Source of the DNA: Antedon mediterranea
Lineage: Eukaryota > Echinodermata > Crinoidea > Comatulida > Antedonidae
Reading direction: 5' to 3'
Length of the DNA stretch: 64,000 nt
NCBI RefSeq assembly: GCF_964355755.1
Contig: NC_092679.1
Coordinates: 11,088,932 to 11,152,931, forward strand
Part shown: piece after piece, positions 1 through 10,569 of the stretch
Position numbering within the stretch: the first letter of the stretch is position 1
Layout: each line of letters begins with the position of its first letter
Position numbers and translations under genes: made by a program
The notes under the pieces: model-generated
Seen by the model: only the letters and a program-made list of their open reading frames with translations
What the model was told of the DNA's origin: nothing
The model's database searches: none

Positions 1-189
1 TGAATTGATAATAAAAATTTTGGTTTATTTCAAGAAATCTGCTCGGTACTCCCAAAAGACCAGAGAGGGTATATGAAGAGATAAAGTATTCCTGATTCTA
101 TTCAATGCAAAATAAGTAAAAAGCAAGTATTTATAGTATGCAAGCGACAAAAAATGTATACCTAATTTTTGGTATGATTTTAGGTTATT

Positions 190-600
190 TTACAAGGAAT
201 TCAGGACACACCATGGAGACACCGATGGAGCAAAAATGATGCTATTCTTTGACAAAAAGGTTCAAGATTTTAATGAGAACCACAATGATGAATGCGTAAA
301 ACTAGAGACAACCGGTGATGGCCAGACCATCATTGTTATTTGCACACCCCTTATGAAGCGAGTGCACTCTATGTGGAAAATCAGTAAAGAGATGGTTTTT
401 GTGGACTCCTCTGGCAACATGGATTGCCAGAACTGCAGAGTCTTTTTATTGCTGAGACATAGCCCTGCTAGTGCTCTTCCACTTGGTGTTTTAATAAGAT
501 AAGTCCACTTTAACTGCCTTCAAGCTGCTTCATTCAATTTTACCACAGAGTGCTTTCTTCAATGCAAGTAATGGTCCAGGTACATTTACTGCTTTAGCTC
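190..600 (+). pseudogene. MULE-like transposase fragment, frameshifted
   Basis: The longest open piece is 236-502 (88 codons). It contains an FVDSSGNMD stretch followed by CRVFLLL and LPLGVLI. This order (acidic residue in a beta strand, then a hydrophobic strand, then PLG) resembles the first catalytic part of MULE/SWIM-type transposases. A frame change near 498-503 moves the reading to another frame, where STLTAFKLLHSILPQSAFF continues the same domain to about 590. No inverted repeats were seen around it. Family assignment is from motif memory and is moderate to weak. It is a dead fragment: no start region, no second or third catalytic acid, and no SWIM finger are present. Confidence 0.45.
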
Positions 601-634
601 TTGAATGCCTTATCTGTAAACAGTCATTCCATAA

Positions 635-1975
635 ATGCTGTATACCTGTTATTACAATGTTGATTTAATATTTTACTGCTCATTTTGTCTTGAAAGTGCA
701 CTCCCTTTTAATCATATAATTAAAGATGATGAATTCCTTTATGAAATTCATCAGCTTAAATATGATCATACCATTGATTGTTTGTATATGAAATCTTTAC
801 ACTTAAACCTGTTTGAAGCCAATGACATTAGTTCTATTGCTGATTATCTTATGTCGATTAATCATGAATTTGACATAACAGATTTCTCTAAAACATGGTT
901 TGATAATAACAACAAACCTCCACCCTTAACACACATTACAGGGTACAGTATTGTTCAAACGGACAGGCGACATAAAGGAGGAGGAGGGGTTGCATTATAT
1001 ATAAAAGATACCCTTAACTATCAAATCAGAGAGGACTTAAATTTACCTTCTACATCATATGAATCAATGTTCGTGGAAATTGAAACTAAACCTAAAAACA
1101 AATTATAGGAATTGTTTATCGAGCAGTCGAACCATTCTTAGATTATATTTCAAAAAATACTGAACTTATTTCTAATGAAAAAAAACTTGCTTATATCTGT
1201 GGCGATTTTAACTATGACTTGATGAAATTATCTGGTCCAACAGCTAAATTCCTTAATTATATGTATTCAAATTCTTTTTCCCCCTTATTGATAAACCGAC
1301 ATGAGTCAATACAAACAATGCATTCCTCATAGATAACATTTTCACCAATATATTAAATAACATATTTTATCTGGCATTTTATTTACTGATGTCACTGATC
1401 ATTTTCCGATATTTACATTAAAAGATGATATTATTTTGAATACTGAACAAAAATACATTTATTGTAGGAAAATTAATAGTAAAACTATTTTTGAATTGGG
1501 TATACAACTTAATGAAACTGACTGGGGCGACGTCTTTAATGTTATAAATTGCTGTAATAAAGCTTATGATATATTTTTTAGTAATTTTTCCAAAGCTTAT
1601 GACAGTCACATTAAAATAACTAAAAAGAAAATAAATAGAAGAAAAGAAAGAAAACCATGGATCACTTCGGCCATAATAAAATCAATAAATACCAGGAATA
1701 GACTGCATAAACAATTCTTAAAAACTAATCATATATCGGCTAAAAATAAATATAACAAATATCGTAATAAATTGACACATTTAATTCGTATATCATGCCA
1801 GAAATATTATGGTAATAAATTTAATTTATATAAAAATTATTTTAAGCAAACATGGAAAAATATAAACAAAATAATGGGTAAAAATAAAGAAAAATCTGCA
1901 GTTTTTTCTTAAAAATAAGATTACAGATGGAAATGAAATTTCCAATTTGTTTAAATGTATATTTTAATAATATAG
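635..1975 (+). pseudogene. Non-LTR retrotransposon 5' half: EN domain and linker, broken
   Basis: Two open pieces (635-1108 and 1436-1912) with a frame-shifted bridge between them give the order expected of a CR1/Jockey-like ORF2. It starts with a Cys-containing leader (FCLESALPFNHI) and continues with EN-like segments: a GGGGVALYIKD strand, then in another frame GIVYRAVE and YICGDFNYDL, then IDNIFTNIL and DHFPIF. After these comes a basic linker with KPWITSAIIKSI and YNKYRNKLTHLI. The EN active-site region is split by at least two frameshifts (about 1108 and 1330), so no nuclease can be made. The RT fingers and palm that should follow are missing and replaced by the insertions at 1980-2965. 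The same element seems to resume at about 2970. Confidence 0.7.
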
Positions 1976-1979
1976 GTAA

Positions 1980-2484
1980 CTAGCAATTATACCCGCCCCA
2001 GAGCGGGTTTTAAAATTAGTTTAAACCTTTCTCAGTATATATAGCACCCGATGCCAGTAACTCATTATACTCAATAACACCCCACACTCTTTTCTGAAAA
2101 CAAATTCTTCCCAGGACAAATTCAACTTCAGCTTTAAATTGAGAGGCGTATACATAGCTACGATAGGCCTATGGTTTCAGTGTATATAAATAGGTGTCAT
2201 ACTGGCTGATAATTAATATATCTAATTTTGATACTGCGTTCCCAAGCCTTCTTTCTTCTCTCACCATCCCAGCCCCTAATTTGGATCCTAGATGGCGGAT
2301 GATGTTCAAATATAGTAGTAGAACACAGTAAACAACGTGTATATGTTCACACAGGAATGGATGTCTATAGAGACAATCCAAGAGACCAGTACATAGCTGG
2401 ATATGGTTAAAGTACTTTGCTAAATGTGTAAATGAATAGGTGTCATATTGGTTACTGATTAAAAAATATGTATATCTATATAGA
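1980..2484 (-). mobile_element. Short non-autonomous canonical Helitron (minus orientation)
   Basis: Read on the minus strand, the 3' end is a 6-bp hairpin (ACCCGC at 1991-1996 pairing with GCGGGT at 2003-2008, loop of 6), then a short AT-rich spacer, then CTAG (1980-1983). The next plus-strand base outward is A1979, which fits the A^T target rule. The minus-strand 5' end should begin with TC after an A. Candidate junctions lie at 2483/2484 or 2487/2488 inside a GATA microsatellite, giving a length near 505 bp. There is no coding capacity. The hairpin plus CTAG end is strong; the 5' end is approximate. Confidence 0.6.
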
Positions 2485-2490
2485 TAGATA

Positions 2491-2965
2491 GAAATCTTTC
2501 TTTATTCTGGATATTCATTCAATATTTGTAAATTGTTCTTCCTTGAAGTCCAGTTAACACAATAAAAATGGAAAATTATGAAAACGACTACAATATCACA
2601 AGAAGCAAGAGAAAAAAACAGTAATAGATCAAATTTTTAAACGATTGCAAAGTTAATGAATTTATAGAGCTGCGAATATCTGGTGAAAGATTATTCCAGA
2701 GTTTGACTGAGCGGTATTGAAATGTTCTTTTACCAGAATCATTATGCCATTTTGGTAAGACTAAAGTGTTTTTCGATTTGCTTCTTGTATTTAAATTATG
2801 ATAATTATCAATAAAATCATAAAAATCAATTAGGTAATCGGGAACATTACCTGTTAAACATTTAAAAGTCATTATCGCTGAGGATAATTCCAATACAGTA
2901 AAACTTTTGTAGTATAATTTTACATTTCGATAGCCTACAACCCCGAGCCCAAGCAAAAATGACAT
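2491..2965 (-). pseudogene. Antisense non-LTR RT C-terminal fragment
   Basis: An open 125-codon minus-strand stretch (2588-2965) contains the C-terminal signature of CR1/L2/Jockey-type ORF2: FKCLTGNVPDYLIDF, then NTRSKSKNTLVLP, then FQYRSVKLWNNLSPDIR and LQSFKNL. The sequence down to about 2491 would be its 3' UTR. It is 5'-truncated just after a short leader. It interrupts a plus-strand element of a different lineage, whose C-terminal residues differ clearly, so it is not an inverted piece of the same copy. Confidence 0.65.
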
Positions 2966-3865
2966 TACAAACCAAACTATATATTATTTGCTGATGATAC
3001 AAATATTTTTTTATCCCATAAAAATATTAATACACTTTTTGAAACACTTAACAGGGAATTACTGTGTGTCTTGGATTGGTTCAAGGCTAATAAACTATCG
3101 CTGAATATTGATCAAACTAATTTTTCATATTTTGAAAGTGACAGAAGACACGTCCGAGGGAATAAAAATAATTTAAAAATAAAAATTGATAATCTCTTAA
3201 TTAAAGAAAAACAACATACAAATTTTCTTGGAATCACAATTGACACCCAATTTAACTGGAAACAGCAATTAACTAAAATTACTAATCAGGTTTCAAGGAA
3301 TATTGGAGTAATGAGAAAACTTCAATATATTTTACCAACAAATATTCTTTTTTCATTATATAATACCATGGTTCTTCCATATTTGTCATATTGTAATTTG
3401 TTATGGGGAACTATTACAAATAAACATTTTCAATGCCCATTACTACTACGGTAACTACAAAGTTGGACCATCTCTTTAAATTACAGAAAAAAGCGCTTCG
3501 TATTTGTTCTAAATCAACTTATCTAGCCCATACCAAACCACTCTTTTTAAAATTTAAAACATTAAATATATTTGATATCAATAGTTTGCAATCTGCTTTC
3601 TTTATGTACAAATACGAAAATAATAAACTCCCAAAATCATTTAATAAATCATTTATGAAACATAGTCAACTACATAGTTATAATACACGCAATGCAAATG
3701 ATTATCTTTTACCTAAATGTACAAACAGTTTGATCAAGAACTCTATTAAATACCAAGAAGCTAAATTATGAAATTCAATCCATGTAGATATTAAAAATGT
3801 ATCTACAACTTCTAAATTTAAATTAGTATACAAGAACTATTTACTTTCAAGATATGATGAACGTT
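2966..3865 (+). pseudogene. Non-LTR RT palm to C-terminus (continuation of the element at 635)
   Basis: Translation from about 2970 gives an intact FADDTNIF catalytic box, then LDWFKANKLSLN, NFLGITIDTQFNW, VLPYLSYCNLLWG and, after a frameshift near 3440, LFKLQKKALRICSKSTY and SYNTRNANDYLLP. A TGA at 3769-3771 sits where the family has the Trp of LWNSI, so this is probably a TGG to TGA nonsense change. The reading then continues to DER and a stop near 3867. The fingers region upstream of FADD is absent. Together with 635-1975 this makes one broken full-length-type element. Confidence 0.7.
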
Positions 3866-4121
3866 AAATATATATATTTTATAAGACCAGTTAAGATTGG
3901 ATAATATGGTTTAAATAGAAATTGTAGCTTTGTTTTCTTTTATTTATTATTAGTTTATGTATATTTTATTTTCTTTTTTGTATTCAATGTTATATCTTAG
4001 GGTGGGTCAAACTTAAAGTCTCCCACATAATCACTTCATTGCATTTATGTATGTATTTTATTTTTGAAATCAAATTTTCGTTTTTCATGAAGGTGAAAAA
4101 TAAACGTTGAAACTTACCAAC

Positions 4122-4152
4122 GTTTCGTGCGTTAGCATCGCACTTTCTCAAG
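4122..4152 (-). ncRNA. Degenerate hammerhead-ribozyme-like motif of a Penelope-like element
   Basis: On the minus strand, CTTGAGA is followed by a 5-bp stem (GTGCG with CGCAC, plus-strand 4139-4143 and 4127-4131) and then GAAAC (4122-4126). This is the order of a type I hammerhead core (CUGANGA, stem II, GAAA), but the first box is altered (CUUGAGA), so activity is doubtful. It lies just 3' of the Penelope endonuclease fragment, where hammerheads are known to occur in these elements. Confidence 0.35.
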
Positions 4153-4231
4153 GTAGTGGTGTCAGCTTGGTTTGCCGACACTGATCATGGCATAGTCACG
4201 TGATGTTGTTGTGACATGCGCCCTCTCTGAG

Positions 4232-4680
4232 TTATTTCTTGAAAACCTCTGGGTGAATCCCAGAGGGGTCCGCCCTGGCCGGCCGTCTCACTTCTAACAG
4301 GTCATCATATATGTGTGGCAGCCACTTTCCTCCTTGGTCTCTGTTCATGTTGTTCTCAGTTTTTCTAATTGAAATTGCTTCTTGCCATCCTCTCTTGTTG
4401 ATGTTTCCCTCTTTCTTTAACACTTTCGCCTCCCAATTAGGTGTATGGTTTTCCTTTATAGCATGGTCTGTGATTGCAGATTTATGTGTAATGTTTGATT
4501 GTGACATTCTGCTTGACCTTGTCATGACTCCTTTCGTGTGATCTTCTACATCTTTTTTATGTTCTTTTATTCTGTTTCCCAGTTTTCTACCAGTTAAGTT
4601 GCAATTCATGCAGGGTACACCATACACTACTCCACTTGTGTCCTCCGGCTTAATCTTATCTTTTGGGTGTACTATATTTT
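4232..4680 (-). pseudogene. Penelope-like element GIY-YIG endonuclease fragment
   Basis: The minus-strand reading from 4680 gives HPKDKIKPEDTSGVVYGVPC, then a shortened NLTGRKLGNRIKEHKKDVE, then SAITDHAIKENHTPNWEAKV, EAISIRKTENNMNRDQGG and LPHIYDDLL, to a stop near 4232. This is the C-terminal end of a Penelope-like protein. It has the conserved PC..C pair, the RIKEH helix, the DHA/NH pair and the W box. The YIGE part of the GIY-YIG motif has been lost by a small deletion between the Cys pair and TGRKL, so the nuclease is inactive. Its 5' side is cut off exactly where the neighbouring non-LTR element ends (4681). Confidence 0.75.
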
Positions 4681-5870
4681 TATTTATTTATTTATTTGGA
4701 ATTACACCTTTAGATCGGTGGCACACTTAGCACAAAGGTGCATCCTTCACAATATAATTAGATATAACAATTAACAGAAAAGTAAAAAAAAGGCAAAAGC
4801 AACTATTATCAACCCCTATCCTACCCCCCCCCCCCCCCCCACCCAATTTACATCGATACATACAGTAGATCATTACTTTACACAATGAATACAAAACAAG
4901 ATATAGTAAAAGTGTATAAAATAAAATAAAATCAACTGATAAACACAGCTTATTACGAAACCCCCCCCCCCCCCCACCCCACTTTTTTTCAATTTACTTA
5001 ATGTAGCAATGTAGATAACATAGTTATTGAGTCATGGAATTCAGTGAATCATTTCGAAATTTCCATGCTTGTTTTAGGTATCTTTTACAAAAACTATCCA
5101 AAATATTTTCACATTCATCAATTAAATTATCTGAGTATCCCAAAATATATTTAAGTTTGTCATTTTCATGAGAAGTATAAAAAGTATCAAACATATCTTT
5201 GCTGCCATTTCTATACATATCCACATATAAATTAAATAATTCCTGATTACGTATATTTTTTAAAGCTGGACAATTAAGGATGAAATGATGGATGTCTTCG
5301 TCCGAATTTGTACCGGGCCATGTATGTATGCTTACCCTGTTGTAAGTGACAAGTTGCTATACTCTTTAAAACAAAGATATGATCTTCGCATCTATACGAA
5401 GGTCGAAAGCCTCCCTGGACTTCCGAAAGAATAGCATTGTCTTCAAGATAGAGAGAGATATTTTTGGCAACTATCCTATTAAAAATGTTGGATATACAAG
5501 AGGTTAACGATATCCCTCGATAATTATTGAGATCATTGCGATCCCCTTTTTTGTAAATAGGAACAATTACACTAATATTCCACTCCCTTGGTATTTGTTC
5601 TAGTTTTAAAATTTGTAAAAATAGGTCTAATATAGATCTGATTAATTTGTCGCCACCATTCTTAATTAATTCATTTGTTATATTATCTAGACCTGGTGAC
5701 TTATTATTCTTTGCCATTAGTATAGCCTCTTTTACAATATCATAATCTATCTTAACATCATACAAACAATTTTCGTCAACATCTTTATCATATGTACAAT
5801 TTGTTTTTGTTTGATTTCTAATATTATTAACAAAACAACTTGTAAGGTTAAGTACCGCAATCATTAAGAT
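4681..5870 (-). pseudogene. Non-LTR retrotransposon, internally deleted, with (ATAA)n 3' tail
   Basis: Minus-strand coding at 5274-5864 shows RT fingers: NNKSPGLDNITNELIK, then IPREWNISVIVPIYKKGD, NNYRGISLTSC, and VQGGFRPSYRCEDHIFVL. At about 5310 it jumps to the far C-terminal part (FILNCPALKNIR, then a helical tail in 5024-5224), so the palm with the catalytic aspartates is deleted. The 3' UTR runs to 4681 and ends in an (ATAA)n tail seen on the plus strand as TTTA repeats. The sharp tail abutting the Penelope fragment suggests this copy inserted into it. Confidence 0.7.
4824..4980. repeat. Two long homopolymer C tracts in the non-LTR 3' UTR
   Basis: There are 17 consecutive C at 4824-4840 and 15 at 4961-4975. 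Both lie in the 3' UTR of the minus-strand non-LTR element (G tracts in its transcript). They are G-quadruplex-capable or may be slippage-prone assembly regions, so exact lengths should be treated with caution. Confidence 0.8.
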
Positions 5871-5934
5871 TCATATTGGCTTTGCCAAGATTTTCCCAGT
5901 ATATATAGATATGCGATCTTAATTTGTTTTGGGG

Positions 5935-7121
5935 TACAAAGGATAAAGGAAGCAACTAAACGTGAATGCCAAACGCTCATGAAAGTCATATTGGAAGGAT
6001 GGCCAAAGCATTTCAGCGACACTCCTGATAGCATAAAACCATTGTATAGTTTAGGAAGTCACTTCTCTACTGATGATGGAATTATAACCTTTGATGATAA
6101 GATATACATCCCCACTGTTATGAGAAGCGAAATCTTACAGAGAATTCATGACGGACACCAAGGTGTTACAAAATGTAGAGAGCGGGCAAAATCATGTGTT
6201 TGGTGGAATGACCTCAGCAAGGACATAGCTAACTTTGTTGAAAAATGTAGTCACTGTCAACTCTACAAGAGAACACAGAAGAAAGAGCCATTAATAACAA
6301 CACCACTACCGGACCGACCCTGGCAACGAATAGCTACCGACCTATGTGAGTTTCAAAACAACCACTACCTTATAATATCCGATTACTTTTCAAGATATAT
6401 TGAAATCACAAACCTTAAAAAAAACACAACAAGCATGAGAGTAGTAGAAGCGATTAAAACTGTTTGCGCTAGATGGGGAATCCCTGAAACGGTCATCTCC
6501 GACAACGGACCCCAGTTCACTTCACGTCAATTGAAACTATTTGCAGTCCAAACAGCGAAAACTATGCTAAGACAAACAGACCCAACGTTGGCACTTATGA
6601 TATATCGATCAACGCCCATTGAAGTAACAGGCTATAGCCCTGCACAACTGATAATGGGACGCCAGCCGAAAACTACACTACCAATACATGTAAAGAAGCT
6701 TCAACCAGAATGGCCTAACATAAACAAATTAAAGGAAAAAGATAGAGAAACAAAGAAACGTTACGAGCACTTTTACAACAAACGATACGGTGCCAAATCA
6801 CTACCAGAATTGAAACCAGGTGACGTTGTACGTGTTAAGACATGCCACGATAAAATTTGGTCGAGTCCAGTAAATGTTGCAAGTGAAACAGATCAGCCAA
6901 GATCCAACATTGTCCAGACCGCAAGCGGACAACTAAGGAAAAATCGTCAAAACTTACAGCAAAACACAGGTCACACTGATTGCCACCTAGAACAATATCA
7001 AAACCGTATTCCAGAAACCAACAACAATACTACAACCGACGTAGCATCACCACAACCAAAAAAGAGCTACACAACTCGCACTGGACGACGAGTGAAGTCA
7101 GTCAATAAACTTGACTTGTGA
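5935..7121 (+). pseudogene. pol: Ty3/Gypsy integrase, in-frame deletion removes the catalytic Glu
   Basis: The open frame 5979-7121 (380 codons, coding upstream to about 5935) is a Gypsy integrase of the K02A2.6-like type. It has an HHCC zinc domain (IHDGHQGVTKC then CSHCQLYKR), then WQRIATDLCEF with the first Asp, and ISDNGPQFTS with the second Asp. The segment that should carry the NGEAER Glu is missing: QLKLFAV joins directly to QTAKTML in frame. The C-terminal part has NKRYG, LKPGDVVRVK and a basic tail. The 5' side is truncated, with no RT present. The frame stays open despite loss of an essential residue, so the deletion is probably young. Confidence 0.8.
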
Positions 7122-7386
7122 ACTTTTACACACAAAATATGTTGTGCAACGTTGTGCACCTTTATTGTTTAAGATGGAACTTGTTATTTTGAACTTTTGG
7201 ACATTGTTTATTTGTTCTGTGGCTCATGATTAATGACAATGCTATCGTTTTGATAAATAATAGTATCAATACTTTAATGCATTTATTACTAATTAGCATA
7301 ATAATATAGCACAACCACTGACTTAATAATATTTAATGATTTATACTATAATTATATTCTGTTCTTTCAACTCAAAGTAAGGAAGA

Positions 7387-7638
7387 TGTCATGATAATAT
7401 ATATTACCGATACACCGCCCTCTATGTCTAATAATGAGACACAAATAAAAGTACACGGACGTAATATGGCCGACTAGAAACGAACCACGTTGTTGTGTTT
7501 GCCTATTGTAAATTGCCTCCTACCCCTCCACCTATATGACATAAATAACACAACTCAGTGGATTCCAAACCTATCCTATCAACCAAACTCCTAAACAATC
7601 TGAACCTAAAACATTCTACAAAATCGGCTGTAAATATT
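7387..7638 (+). mobile_element. 3' LTR of the Gypsy fragment, truncated
   Basis: A purine-rich tract (AAGTAAGGAAGA) ending at 7386 is followed by TGTCATGATAAT, the usual TG start of an LTR after a polypurine tract. The following 250 bp has no coding capacity, and no CA end was identified before the dispersed repeat that begins at about 7640. 7122-7386 is the 3' UTR of the element. No matching 5' LTR is in the window. Confidence 0.5.
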
Positions 7639-7639
7639 T

Positions 7640-8030
7640 GAAGGCTTTCCCTAAGTCAGTGCGAAAATCGGCAAACGTAAAGTGCAATTACATATCTAAT
7701 TTTTCACTGTTTTGATGAATTTTCATAGAAAATTGACTTTATAAATGGGAAGACCGACTAAAATTACATTAGATAAGTATAATTTTACAAAAGTAATTGA
7801 TATGGTTAATGATAACGAGTCGTCGGAAGATTGACAATTTCACGAATTTCCTATTCTGTAACACAGTGTCATATCGCCGTAGCTGCACTTGTAATCTGGC
7901 CCCATTTCACAGCCTTCGTTCTGCTTCACTGGGCGCTTATATAAATTTAAACTTTTACCGTTCCAGAGACAAACAAATATATTTTACATTTTATACTATT
8001 CATTTTAAACCCGGAACCCCCCTTTAAACA
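7640..8030 (+). repeat. Unclassified 390-bp dispersed repeat, copy 1
   Basis: This sequence starts TTGAAGGCTTTCCC and ends in GGAACCCCCCTTT. It recurs at high identity at 42808-43196 in the same orientation. The ends are only weakly inverted (TTGAAGG versus TTAAAGG on the other strand), so it could be a MITE with poor TIRs or part of an LTR element. The ORFs inside are short and not conserved between copies. Confidence 0.7.
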
Positions 8031-8261
8031 AAAGGTCTGAACTGATTTCAAAATGTCGCCATAACAAAAAAATCTACCTACCAACTGACTGAAGCCTTGT
8101 AACATCTCGAGATACGGTATTGTTCAGTCTATCTGAAGATCGTTTAACGTGAAACACCGTTTAATAGACGTGCATGTTCCATCTACTTATAAATAAATAT
8201 ATATTCACTCTTGATTCCAATTGAGCACTTTTGCAGCCTCAATGCATCTATATATAAATAT

Positions 8262-8580
8262 ATATAGATCTCTGATGCGTGTGCGTACTAGAGGACTAGT
8301 GCTGTTCCGCCGTACCACGCCGAGAATGTTAAAGAGTTGCTATCTAATCGAGTTTGAACAATACCATGAGAGCCCTAGTGGTCTAATCGTTAGGACATCT
8401 GCATATCAAGCAGGCGGTCCGAGTTCGAGTCTCGGTTGGGGCGACTTTTTCTCATTCTCACAGATTTTCTAATCTTTATCGTTCCAAATTAATTAATTAA
8501 ATTTCAGTATATCACCAGGTGGTTTAGAATTAATGTTCGTTGCCTGATTTGTTTATATATAAATATATCTAATTCGTGGT
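8262..8580 (+). repeat. tRNA-containing repeat unit, copy 1
   Basis: The 110 bp before the tRNA (block A) and the 110 bp after it (block B, from about 8470) both recur further on: block B at 10138-10240, then block A and the start of a second tRNA at 10295-10421. The order A-tRNA-B...B-A-tRNA suggests a tandem array of tRNA-bearing units, later separated by a retrotransposon insertion. Confidence 0.6.
8372..8443 (+). tRNA. tRNA-like gene, apparent anticodon ATC (Asp-type, unusual)
   Basis: A 72-nt cloverleaf can be drawn by hand. The acceptor stem GCCCTAG pairs with TTGGGGC (with wobbles) and the D stem GTCT with GGAC. The anticodon stem is TCTGC/GCAGG with loop ATATCAA, the variable loop has 4 nt, and the T stem CCGAG/CTCGG is perfect with loop TTCGAGT. 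A run of five T at 8446-8450 is a Pol III terminator. The anticodon ATC would read GAU, whereas animal tRNA-Asp normally has GTC, so this may be a tRNA pseudogene or SINE source. Box A and box B are present in the D and T arms. Confidence 0.6.
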
Positions 8581-8630
8581 AAATTTAACACAGATCATGA
8601 AAGCGAAAGTGCTCGACAATAAGTCCTAGG

Positions 8631-9993
8631 CAGCATGGTTTTGTCTCTGGGAGATCATGTCAAACCAACCTCGCACTGCTTCTTGCTACATCATACGATG
8701 CAATTAACAGCAAGAAGCAGTGCGATGTGATTTACACTGATTTCTCTAAGGCTTTTGATTTCGTTTCCCATGATTTGCTTATTTTTAAACTTTCAAAATT
8801 TGGTTTATCCGGTTCACTGTTAAGTTGGTTTAAAAGCTATTTAACTAATAGACAACAGCGTGTTGTCATTGGGGGAGAGACATCTGATTGGCTCCCTGTG
8901 TTATCGGGCGTTCCGCAGGGCTCGATCCTGGGCCCGCTTTTGTTTAATTTATTTATCAACGATCTTCCTTTAAAATTTAATCCTTCCGAGTCTCTTTTAT
9001 TTGCTGACAATCTGAAATTGTTTAAAGTGATTACCACTCCACAGGATGCTTTTTCACTTCAGGAGGATCTGGATGGTCTCGTGGAATGGACGGAGAAGTG
9101 GGGGATAAAACTTAATGCTAATAAATGCAAATATTTATCTATAACACTTAAAAAAAGGCCTGTGCTCTTCAATTATAATCTGAGTGGACATGATCTTGAG
9201 ATGGTTTATGTATGGAAAGATTTAGGTATTTTTATTGATAGTAAATTAAATTTTTGTTCACATATTAATCATGTGTTGTCAAAAGCTAATAGAATGATGG
9301 GCTTAATATGGAGAAATTGTAGGTTTATGAACGACGGCAGGGCACTTTTATCTTTATACAAATCTATTATACGTCCTCACCTTGAATATTGTTCCGCAAT
9401 TTTCAATTCAATTTCTCCATGTCAGGCCCGTCGAATCGACACTGTTCAACGGAAGTTTGTTCGATTCCTGTCTTATAACTGTGTTAATTTTGCCTTTTCC
9501 ATTGATTCTGTCAGCAATCGTCGAACGATATCTGATATGGTTTTTTTATATAATATTTTAAATTCTAAATATGACTGTTCATTAATTTCACTATTTAGTT
9601 TAAATGTTCCTGGTCGTACACGAAATAGACATTTATTGCATATTCCTTTTAGCCGTGTCGACTGTACTAAGAGGGGACTTTTTCATAGACTACCTTATAC
9701 ATTTAATAATCTAAATAGCAATCATATCGATATTTTTAATGATAGACTTGGTTATTTTAAGAGGACGATGATGTGTTCACTTCTTGAACAGTCTGCATAA
9801 CCTGTTTTAATTGAAATTTTTTATGGCATGCCAATCTATGTTTTATATATATATATATATATTTTATCTGTATTTTATTGTTAACCGTTTTTGATGTTGT
9901 ATTGTTTTATGTTTCAAACCTGTTAGTGGCGGTATTTATCGCTGTTGGTTTTGATTGAATAAAATAAAAAAAAATAAAAAAAAAATAAAAAAT
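8631..9993 (+). pseudogene. 5'-truncated non-LTR retrotransposon with poly(A)-like tail, catalytic Asp lost
   Basis: Coding starts at about 8631 (QHGFVSGRSCQTNL) and runs open to 9800: YTDFSKAFDFVSHDLL, LSGVPQGSILGPLLF, FINDLP, then FADNLKLF, WGIKLNANKCKYLS, LGIFIDSKLNF, PHLEYCSAIF, and a C-terminal LPYTFNNL box. The domain order is RT palm to C-terminal tail of a Jockey/CR1-like ORF2. The catalytic FADD is FADN, so the second Asp is lost and this RT would be inactive. The EN and RT N-terminus are absent. The 3' end has an AATAAAATAAAAAAAA-type A-rich tail to 9993. It sits between the two B blocks of the tRNA-containing repeat. Confidence 0.8.
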
Positions 9994-10066
9994 GTAGAGC
10001 CAAATATAAATAAATGATAAAGACGCTAGTAAATTACCAACTGAACATTTTATTGCACTACAGGCT

Positions 10067-10094
10067 GTTTCATGAGTATGAACTCAATCTTCAG
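10067..10094 (-). ncRNA. Hammerhead-like motif in a Penelope-type remnant
   Basis: Minus strand: CTGAAGA (10088-10094 on plus), then a 4-bp stem TGAG/CTCA around a 6-nt loop, then GAAAC (10067-10071). This fits the CUGANGA - stem II - GAAA core. No Penelope coding sequence is adjacent; this would be a solo 3' remnant lying between the non-LTR tail and the second tRNA-containing repeat block. Confidence 0.4.
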
Positions 10095-10137
10095 GTGCTT
10101 GGCTCTGAATGATAGTCACAAATATATATATATATTT

Positions 10138-10421
10138 GTTATCGTTTCAAATTAATTAATTAAATTTCAGTATATCACCGCGTGGTTTAGAATTAATGTT
10201 CTTTGCCTGATGTGCTTATATTTATATAAGTATATCTCTTCGGAAATCCCACTTCGTGAATAAAAATAGTGAATAGATGAGGGCGTATCAATTTGATCTC
10301 TGGTGCGCGTGCATACAATTGTGGACTAGTGCTGTTCTGCCGTACCACGCCCGCCGAGAATGTTAAATAGTCGCTATCCAATCAAGTTTGAACAATACCA
10401 TGAAAGACCCGGTGGTCTAAT
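10138..10421 (+). repeat. tRNA-containing repeat unit, copy 2 with broken tRNA
   Basis: 10138-10240 matches block B and 10295-10405 matches block A of the first unit with scattered differences. The tRNA begins at about 10406 (GACCCGGTGGTCTAAT) and breaks off after the D arm at about 10421, where unrelated ATTATTATTACTGCC sequence starts. The second tRNA is therefore truncated and non-functional. Confidence 0.65.
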
Positions 10422-10569
10422 TATTATTACTGCCTTTCCGCTGAAAAGTCTGCCGACATTTCCGCTTGGGCTGCTCCGTAAATCTCTTTTACCAGTTTCT
10501 TCCAGTCTGATCTTTCATTGGCTAGTTCTTTAAGTTGTTTCATGTCTTTTCAATATTCTGACTGACAGT

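Noticed and set aside
1980-2484. Rho-independent-type terminator from the GC hairpin followed by T residues
   Set aside because: The context is eukaryotic and the hairpin plus CTAG fits a Helitron terminus.
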